From: Asticcacaulis sp. YBE204
GTDB lineage: Bacteria > Pseudomonadota > Alphaproteobacteria > Caulobacterales > Caulobacteraceae
Direction: 5' to 3'
Length of the DNA: 64,000 nucleotides
Assembly: GCF_000495855.1 (NCBI RefSeq)
Contig: NZ_AWGF01000002.1
Coordinates: forward strand, 186,001 to 250,000
Under the pieces are notes generated by a model, which worked only from the letters and a program-made list of their open reading frames with translations, was not told the DNA's origin and searched no databases. The position numbers were made by a program, and so were the translations under genes. This document shows, piece by piece, positions 59,156 to 64,000 of the stretch (within the stretch, counting starts at the first letter, position 1; each line of letters starts with the position of its first letter).

Positions 59156-59626
59156 TCAGCTTTCCAACGGCGTCACGCCGACCTTGTCCGTACTGTACAA
59201 ACCTTTCAGCCGCACATGACAGGCCTTCGTCGCCATGCCGGGCTCGCCATACATCAGTACGGCTGCCTTGCCGGGACACATCTGCTGGCCGTTCATATAT
59301 TGCAGGCTGACTTCGCCCGCCGACATCAGCCCTTCGCAGGCTTCGCCTTTGCTGAAGGCGAACTTCAATCCGGAGTCAGGTGACTTGATAGCGCCCGCTG
59401 GCGTGGCCAGCACGACGACCGTATTGGATTTGACGAACAGCACACCCTGAAAATCGCCCGGCGTCAGGCAGAAGGCCGGTTTGATCACCACGCCGTCGCG
59501 GATCATCGCATCGGGTCGGTCGTCAGGATTGGCCTCGGGCTTCACACGGACGGTCACCTGAGCCAGAGCGCCCGTCGCCGCGATCATGAATCCAACGACC
59601 GCCAGCGGTTTCACTATACCCGACAC
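59156..59626 (-). CDS. Small secreted cysteine protein, divergent relative 2
   Basis: The 156-residue protein has a signal peptide (MSGIVKPLAVVGFMIAATGA) and starts with GTG 59626, behind a G-rich sequence. It keeps the order of the group: a first Cys (KPAFCLTPGDF), VKSNTVVVLATP strand, CEGLMSAGEVSLQYMNG, CPGKAAVLM, then CHVRLKG and the closing VGVTPLES. It is more divergent than the other four and its family membership is inferred from this order. Confidence 0.65.
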   Translation of the reverse strand: MSGIVKPLAVVGFMIAATGALAQVTVRVKPEANPDDRPDAMIRDGVVIKPAFCLTPGDFQGVLFVKSNTVVVLATPAGAIKSPDSGLKFAFSKGEACEGLMSAGEVSLQYMNGQQMCPGKAAVLMYGEPGMATKACHVRLKGLYSTDKVGVTPLES

Positions 59627-59814
59627 ATCGCCCCCCCCTTAAAGTTGCATAGGCTGAGATTTCGCCCCAATTCAGGCAATTTTGCGACGCCGCGTTTTAA
59701 AAAATGTGATCACACGCATCTGTGCATAAGTACATTTCCAAACATTTCGAGCTTGCCAGTACACTATTGAGAGGCTTACGGTTTGTTTCAATTTGTTACA
59801 AAGCGTGACCCGCC

Positions 59815-60594
59815 ATGCCGAACACCATTCTCGTTCTGGAAGATTCCAAGACTCAGGCGCGCATCGTCACCGCCCTGTTCGAGAAAGCCGGCTTCACAAC
59901 CGATATCGTTCACGACCGCTTCGATGCCTGGCACAGGCTCAAGACGCGGCGCTACTTCCTGATCGTACTGGACGTGTTTATCGGCGAGGACAATACGCTC
60001 GACTATATCAACGATTACAGGGCTCTGGCCGGTACAACGCCTATCGCCATCATGACCGCCGGTCAGCGCGAACGCCCCTTAGCTGCCAGTCGCGCACTCA
60101 ACGAGGCCCGCCGCGCCGAGGTCGAATTCCTGCTGCCCAAACCTTTCGACCTCAATGACGTCAAACAGGTCTGTGCCGAAACCGAGCGCATCCGCCGCCG
60201 CAAGGGGCCGATGCAGCGCGTACTGGTCATCGACGACGATGCCCATTCGCGGATCATCTACCGCAATTTTCTCGAAGAGGAAGGCTTCTACGTCGCCGAA
60301 AGCGCCTCGGTCGAAGACGCTCTCGTGCGCCTTGAGATCACACGCGTGGACGCTATACTCACCGACATCATCATGCCGGGGATCGGCGGCATGACCGGCA
60401 TCAAGGTCTTCAGCGCGACATGGCCCGAGGTGCCGATCATCGCGATGACCGGCTACACCAAAAACACCCAGCATCTGGAGGACGCCTTGACGCGCGGCGC
60501 CACGCACGCCCTGGCCAAGCCGTTCAACAAGGCGCAACTGATGGACGTGATCCTGAAAGCCCTTCCGCAGGATCAGACCACAGTCCTAATCTAA
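59815..60594 (+). CDS. Double-receiver response regulator without an output domain
   Basis: The 259-residue protein has two receiver domains in tandem. The first has Asp10, phospho-acceptor Asp53, Thr81 and Lys109; the second has an acidic cluster at 140-142, Asp184, Thr212 and Lys235. Both are complete and should accept phosphate. There is no DNA-binding or enzymatic domain, so it would act by protein contact. Its last four bases overlap the end of the convergent secreted gene. The N-terminal receiver is the closest match to the single-receiver protein at 61234. Confidence 0.9.
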   Translation: MPNTILVLEDSKTQARIVTALFEKAGFTTDIVHDRFDAWHRLKTRRYFLIVLDVFIGEDNTLDYINDYRALAGTTPIAIMTAGQRERPLAASRALNEARRAEVEFLLPKPFDLNDVKQVCAETERIRRRKGPMQRVLVIDDDAHSRIIYRNFLEEEGFYVAESASVEDALVRLEITRVDAILTDIIMPGIGGMTGIKVFSATWPEVPIIAMTGYTKNTQHLEDALTRGATHALAKPFNKAQLMDVILKALPQDQTTVLI

Positions 60595-61016
60595 CTCGCC
60601 TTGCGCTTAAATTCCTGCTTGGCCAGCACCTTGGCCTCGGCGGCACCGACCGGCGTCACCGACTGCACGAAACAGTGCGACCTGAACCCGCCGGTCGATC
60701 TGACCGACAGCTGAATATCGACCGGATCGCAGATTTGCTGCGTACCGTGCCACTCGAAAACCAGAATGTCGTGCGGATTAAGACGGCAGCCGTCGACCTT
60801 GACCACAAGCCCGCTACGACCGTTGTCCTGCACCAGAAGCGTTTCCTCGTCCAGCACGTGCGTGTCGAGCCCCGGTCCGTTGACGCAACGGCGAACCTTT
60901 TCCGACGGCGGCGCAGCATCCTGTGCATCCGATACCTGAGGCACCAGAGCCAGAACCCCCAGACCGAGCACAGCCGCCCCCGCCACGCCCAAAACCTTGC
61001 GATCCAGCTTCCACAT
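60591..61016 (-). CDS. Small secreted cysteine protein (DUF6491-like) 3
   Basis: The 141-residue protein has an N-terminal signal (VLGVAGAAVLGLGVLALVPQ), then RRCVNGPGLDTHVLDEETLL, VKVDGCRLNPHDIL, QICDPVDIQLSV and HCFVQSVTPVGAAEA. ATG 61016 follows AAGGAAT by about eight bases; GTG 61019 is in frame one codon upstream. It is convergent with the double-receiver gene, sharing four bases. Confidence 0.8.
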   Translation of the reverse strand: MWKLDRKVLGVAGAAVLGLGVLALVPQVSDAQDAAPPSEKVRRCVNGPGLDTHVLDEETLLVQDNGRSGLVVKVDGCRLNPHDILVFEWHGTQQICDPVDIQLSVRSTGGFRSHCFVQSVTPVGAAEAKVLAKQEFKRKAS

Positions 61017-61233
61017 CACGAAATTCCTTATCCGGCCACGTTTTCAAATCCACATACGCCTATATTCGGGCTGAATTGGGACCGCACGACGGCGTGATCT
61101 TCATATACAAAACGTTACGTCTCGCAAAAGCGAAAGCCCCTTTTAATCTTTTGACCTTAAGGTTAGCTTTCCCGCGTTCGTTATCCCTACATGCCCCGTT
61201 CGGGCCTAAAGCCAAAAACATCGACGCTCGCTC

Positions 61234-61641
61234 ATGACCAAGACCGTTCTCATCCTCGAAGACAGCCGCACCCAGGCGACGATCATCGGCAAGCTGTTCG
61301 AGCGTGCGGGATATACTCCGACCATCGCGATGGATCGTAGTGCGGCGATGGCGCATCTGCGTGACGACCTGTGGTCCTTGCTGGTGCTGGATGTGTTCAT
61401 CGCCGGGGAAAATACGCTGGAACACCTCGACGCCTACCGCAAACTGGCGAAGGATACCCCCATCGCCGTGATGACCGCCGGCAATCGCGACAATCCGCTG
61501 GCCGCCAGTCAGGCCCTCAATGCTGCCCGGCGCGCGCGGGTGCAGTTCCTCCTGCCCAAACCGTTCAATTTCGACGATATCCAGCAAATCTGCGCCGAAG
61601 CCGACGCGCTAAACGGCCCCCGCGACGCACTGTATCTCTAA
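61234..61641 (+). CDS. Single-receiver response regulator
   Basis: The 135-residue protein is one receiver domain, with Asp10, phospho-Asp53, Thr81 and Lys109 at exactly the same positions as the first domain of the protein at 59815, and shared flanks such as LLPKPF and PLAASQALNAARRA. It is thus a recent paralogue of that domain. No output domain. It overlaps the next convergent secreted gene by four bases. Confidence 0.92.
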   Translation: MTKTVLILEDSRTQATIIGKLFERAGYTPTIAMDRSAAMAHLRDDLWSLLVLDVFIAGENTLEHLDAYRKLAKDTPIAVMTAGNRDNPLAASQALNAARRARVQFLLPKPFNFDDIQQICAEADALNGPRDALYL

Positions 61642-62024
61642 TATTTCGTCGCCTGTTCCTTGCTTAGCGGCGTCACGCTCTCCACAAGGCAGCGGATCGG
61701 GGCTTCGTTGAAACGCGAATAGAGAATCTTCACATCGCGCGGCCCGCAAATCTGAGTCGAGCCCTCGAATTCGAACCCGATGCGGTCCATGTCGTCGAGA
61801 TTCTGGCACGGCCTCGACAATTTGAGCAGGGCCGCGCGGCCAAAACCGTCCTCGATCAGCACCGTCGTCTTGTCGACCACCATCCGACGGTCAAGATTAC
61901 CGGCATTGACGCAGTGTTTCGGTGCTACCTTCGATGCAGCTGTCGTTTCCGGTTCGGCATTGGCCAGACTCAAGCCGCCGAACCCGACAGCCGCGACCGC
62001 CAGAAAGCTGAAGAGCGTCTTCAT
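61638..62024 (-). CDS. Small secreted cysteine protein (DUF6491-like) 4
   Basis: The 128-residue protein has a signal peptide (MKTLFSFLAVAAVGFGGLSL), then KHCVNAGNLDRRMVVDKTTV, LLKLSRPCQNLDDMDRIGFE, ICGPRDVKIL and CLVESVTPLSKEQAT. The start overlaps the stop of the next upstream gene by four bases (ATGA), so the two are one operon. Confidence 0.82.
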   Translation of the reverse strand: MKTLFSFLAVAAVGFGGLSLANAEPETTAASKVAPKHCVNAGNLDRRMVVDKTTVLIEDGFGRAALLKLSRPCQNLDDMDRIGFEFEGSTQICGPRDVKILYSRFNEAPIRCLVESVTPLSKEQATKY

Positions 62025-62464
62025 GTGTTACCGTTCGATTTGGAGGTCTTGCGGTCCTCGACGCCTTCGATCCGGTCAGCCTCTTCCTGAGTGATCGGCG
62101 TCACTTCGGTCACGGCGCAGCGCGTCACGCGACCTGAACCCATTTCGTTGTAGAGGATTTCGGCATCGAGGCCGCCACAGACATTGCTCAGGCCGTTGCG
62201 CGTCTTGACCCCGATGCGCAGCGCTTCCTCGATCCCCATACAGGCGCCCGACAGGGTCAGTTTATAGTGCTGATGGGCATAGGTTTCGATGATCATGGTC
62301 CGCGAATCGACCGGATTGAAGCGGTCGATATCGTCGCTGCGGAAGCACTTTTTCATCTCTTTTTGCGCCGGCGTTTCGGCTCTGGCCTGAGATTGCACCG
62401 GAACCAGGGTCAAGGCGGTCAGGCCCGCCGCCGCAACCGCCGTCAGGGACAGCAAGGTTTTCAT
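62021..62464 (-). CDS. Small secreted cysteine protein (DUF6491-like) 5
   Basis: The 147-residue protein has a signal peptide (MKTLLSLTAVAAAGLTALTL), KKCFRSDDIDRFNPVDSRTM, YKLTLSGACMGIEEALRIGV, VCGGLDAEIL and RCAVTEVTPITQEEAD. The opening MKTLL mirrors protein 4. ATG 62464 follows GAGGTG. It leads the two-gene operon with 61638-62024. Confidence 0.82.
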   Translation of the reverse strand: MKTLLSLTAVAAAGLTALTLVPVQSQARAETPAQKEMKKCFRSDDIDRFNPVDSRTMIIETYAHQHYKLTLSGACMGIEEALRIGVKTRNGLSNVCGGLDAEILYNEMGSGRVTRCAVTEVTPITQEEADRIEGVEDRKTSKSNGNT

Positions 62465-62554
62465 TTCCACACCTCACGATTTATATTCACCGATTAGGCG
62501 AGCCAATTCGGGCCATTTGATGACGGGCCATTTGATGACGGGTCAGGATCGCGG

Positions 62555-64000
62555 TCAACCGACCTGAAAACGATCGACCCGCACCAGACGCGCCGACGCC
62601 GCGGATAAGGGCGACGGCAGACTCAATGCCTGAGCGACCAAAGCCCGCCCGAGCAAGGGTGCCAGACAGAACCCCCTCGCCCCCAGCCCCGTCAGAACAT
62701 AGCTATCCGCGCTTAGCGATCCCGTCATTGACTCCATCAGCGGCCCCAATACTGGCAAATGGTCGCGCGTCGTGACGCGGATCGAGGCGCGCGACGACGT
62801 CTCCGCGGCGGCCAGAGCCGCTTCGTCCGGCAACACCGCACGCAGCGTATCGAGATTATGCGTCCGGTCGGCCTCTCTGACGTCCGTGCCGCGGTCGCCG
62901 CGCACATGGGTGGCGCCGAAAACAAAGCCTTCCGGCGTCGGCACATAGTAGCCGCCCCAGGCCTGAGCCTGAGGGTCGCGCGGTTGCGCGTTCGCCACCT
63001 CGATCTGACCGCGTACCGGGCGGAGATCGAGCGACCGGGCCACCTCCAGATCGAAAACGCCCTCGCCGCAGGTCATGAAGACAAGATCGTAATCATCGAC
63101 AACCGCTTCCTTGACGGTAACGTCGGCCAGAAACGTCTGCACCACGGCGCGTGGATCGATCGCCAGCGCCCGTGGCATCCGCAGCCCTGTGTCTTCCACG
63201 CGCATATCCTGCGGATCGAAGGCCGCCTGTTCGGCGATTTTGGTAAAACGCGCCGCATCGCGGTCGGTGGCGGGGCGTTGCAACACGCCTTCCGACAGGA
63301 TGGCCTCAGGCATATCCTGCCACAACCGGTCAGTAGCATAGTAGAAGGCGTCGGCGAACAGGTCGCTGATCGCGCCACCACCGGCGTCGAGACGCGGCGT
63401 CACAAGTCCCGCCGGATTGCCAGACGCGCCGCTACCCCGCGCCGGGTCGACCAGATCGGCGCTGTAGCCATAGTCGCGCAGGGCGGCGATCACCGAGGCC
63501 CCGGCTATGCCGCCACCGACCACGGCGATGCGTTGGGGTTCATCACGCGGCTCCGATTCGCCCGGAAAGACCGCTTCCAGCCGTTCGCGTTTGCGGCCAA
63601 AACCCGGCTGCTTGCTGACCGCAAAACCCGCGGCCTGAAGCCCCCGGCGCACGAAGCCCGCCACGGTGAAGGTCGCCAGTCTCGCCCCTGGCGCGGTCTT
63701 ATCCGCCACCGCCAGAAGCACGTCGTCGGCCCACATGTCAGGATTGCAGGCGGGGGAAAAGCCGTCGAGGAACCAGGCATCGGCCTTGCCCTGCCACTGC
63801 GACAGGGCATTACGCACGTCCATAAGTGCCAGGGTCAGGGTCACGCCCCACTGCGGGAAGCGCATGATATGGAAACCCCGCCGTTGTGGCGGCCACTGCG
63901 CGATGATGACCTCGGCAAACGGCGCGATCTCCGGCCAGGCCGACAGAGCAGCGGCGGCGGCGGCGCGCGGCATCAGAAAGCCTTCGACGGAAAAGAGATG
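62555..64000 (-). CDS. mnmC: tRNA 5-methylaminomethyl-2-thiouridine biosynthesis bifunctional protein MnmC (5' end beyond the window)
   Basis: Converts cmnm5-modified wobble uridine to mnm5 in two steps. The visible 482 residues include the end of the methyltransferase domain (WFLDGFSPACNPDMWADDV) and the full FAD-dependent oxidoreductase domain (IAVVGGGIAGASVIAALRDY, GSGASGNPAGLVTPRLDAGG, LTGLGARGFCLAPLLGRALV). The frame is open through base 64000, reading HLFSVEGF before the internal Met at 63973, so the true start lies outside. No other mnm gene is near. Confidence 0.95.
   Translation of the reverse strand, partial: HLFSVEGFLMPRAAAAAALSAWPEIAPFAEVIIAQWPPQRRGFHIMRFPQWGVTLTLALMDVRNALSQWQGKADAWFLDGFSPACNPDMWADDVLLAVADKTAPGARLATFTVAGFVRRGLQAAGFAVSKQPGFGRKRERLEAVFPGESEPRDEPQRIAVVGGGIAGASVIAALRDYGYSADLVDPARGSGASGNPAGLVTPRLDAGGGAISDLFADAFYYATDRLWQDMPEAILSEGVLQRPATDRDAARFTKIAEQAAFDPQDMRVEDTGLRMPRALAIDPRAVVQTFLADVTVKEAVVDDYDLVFMTCGEGVFDLEVARSLDLRPVRGQIEVANAQPRDPQAQAWGGYYVPTPEGFVFGATHVRGDRGTDVREADRTHNLDTLRAVLPDEAALAAAETSSRASIRVTTRDHLPVLGPLMESMTGSLSADSYVLTGLGARGFCLAPLLGRALVAQALSLPSPLSAASARLVRVDRFQVG

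Noticed and set aside
59704-59715. TGTGATCACA palindrome upstream of the double-receiver gene as a CRP/FNR site
   Set aside because: It lacks the 4-6 base spacer of CRP/FNR operators; a 10-base palindrome can occur by chance.

Overview
The window looks like chromosomal DNA of an alphaproteobacterium of the family Caulobacteraceae. By eye it is about 60% GC. The family call rests on a PopZ-type polar organiser next to valS, a fliX / flgI-rod-binding-flbY flagellar block behind a sigma-54 promoter, CtrA-type TTAA-N7-TTAA boxes, an alphaproteobacterial SOS box (GTTC-N7-GTTC) before uvrA, and a run ftsN-nagZ-scpA-scpB-tatABC-serS-surE-pcm-dipM-like that matches Caulobacter gene order as I remember it. 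Asticcacaulis is my best genus guess, unproven. There is no rRNA, CRISPR, prophage or insertion sequence.

Layout. 1-5.5 kb: valS (cut by the left edge), popZ, a TolC outer-membrane channel and a degenerate PCMT-family protein, all minus strand. 5.7-6.2 kb: tRNA-Cys and tRNA-Asn, with a CtrA box plus terminator between them. 6.2-11 kb: a lipoprotein, a LOG-family enzyme, gltX, small unknown proteins and dksA. 11-15 kb: flagellar genes and a TadG-like protein. 15-24 kb: uvrA, alpha-carbonic anhydrase, two related membrane proteins, trmFO, a DUF1353 lipoprotein and a squalene/phytoene synthase-like protein. 24-28.5 kb: a fused secDF, yajC and a LysM/LytM lipoprotein. 28.6-29.9 kb: an ECF sigma unit on the plus strand. 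29.9-38.4 kb: a long minus-strand housekeeping run (pcm, surE, serS, tatCBA, scpBA, nagZ, ftsN).

38.4-41.2 kb holds a compact quorum-sensing module: a LuxR-type receptor with all six acyl-homoserine-lactone-pocket residues, a LuxI-type synthase, a 68-residue protein whose start overlaps the end of luxI, and a convergent XRE-family regulator. The arrangement resembles the CinI-CinS / PraR anti-repressor circuit of Rhizobium leguminosarum, and I regard it as the most interesting system here.

41-56 kb is mixed: tRNA-Ile2, a SIMPL protein, a CtrA-box secreted protein and M23 lipoprotein pair, three tandem DUF805 proteins, an oxygenase-like and a Gfo/Idh/MocA protein, DUF1134, a methionine aminopeptidase coupled to a ParD-like gene, a 38-residue membrane peptide, an MpaB-like protein, a GDSL hydrolase, an M28 peptidase and a fasciclin protein. 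56.8-58.7 kb is lepA. 58.7-62.5 kb is a second unusual locus: five small secreted cysteine proteins interleaved with two orphan receiver proteins, including a duplicated convergent receiver/secreted unit. mnmC is cut by the right edge.

Intergenic DNA carries several repeat families. Three are inverted-repeat elements of roughly 110-155 bp in or beside the sec and ser/tat operons, one of which appears to supply a ribosome-binding site. Another is a dispersed ~45-bp imperfect palindrome in three copies. Inside serS there is a ~200-bp AT-rich patch that lengthens a loop of the synthetase.
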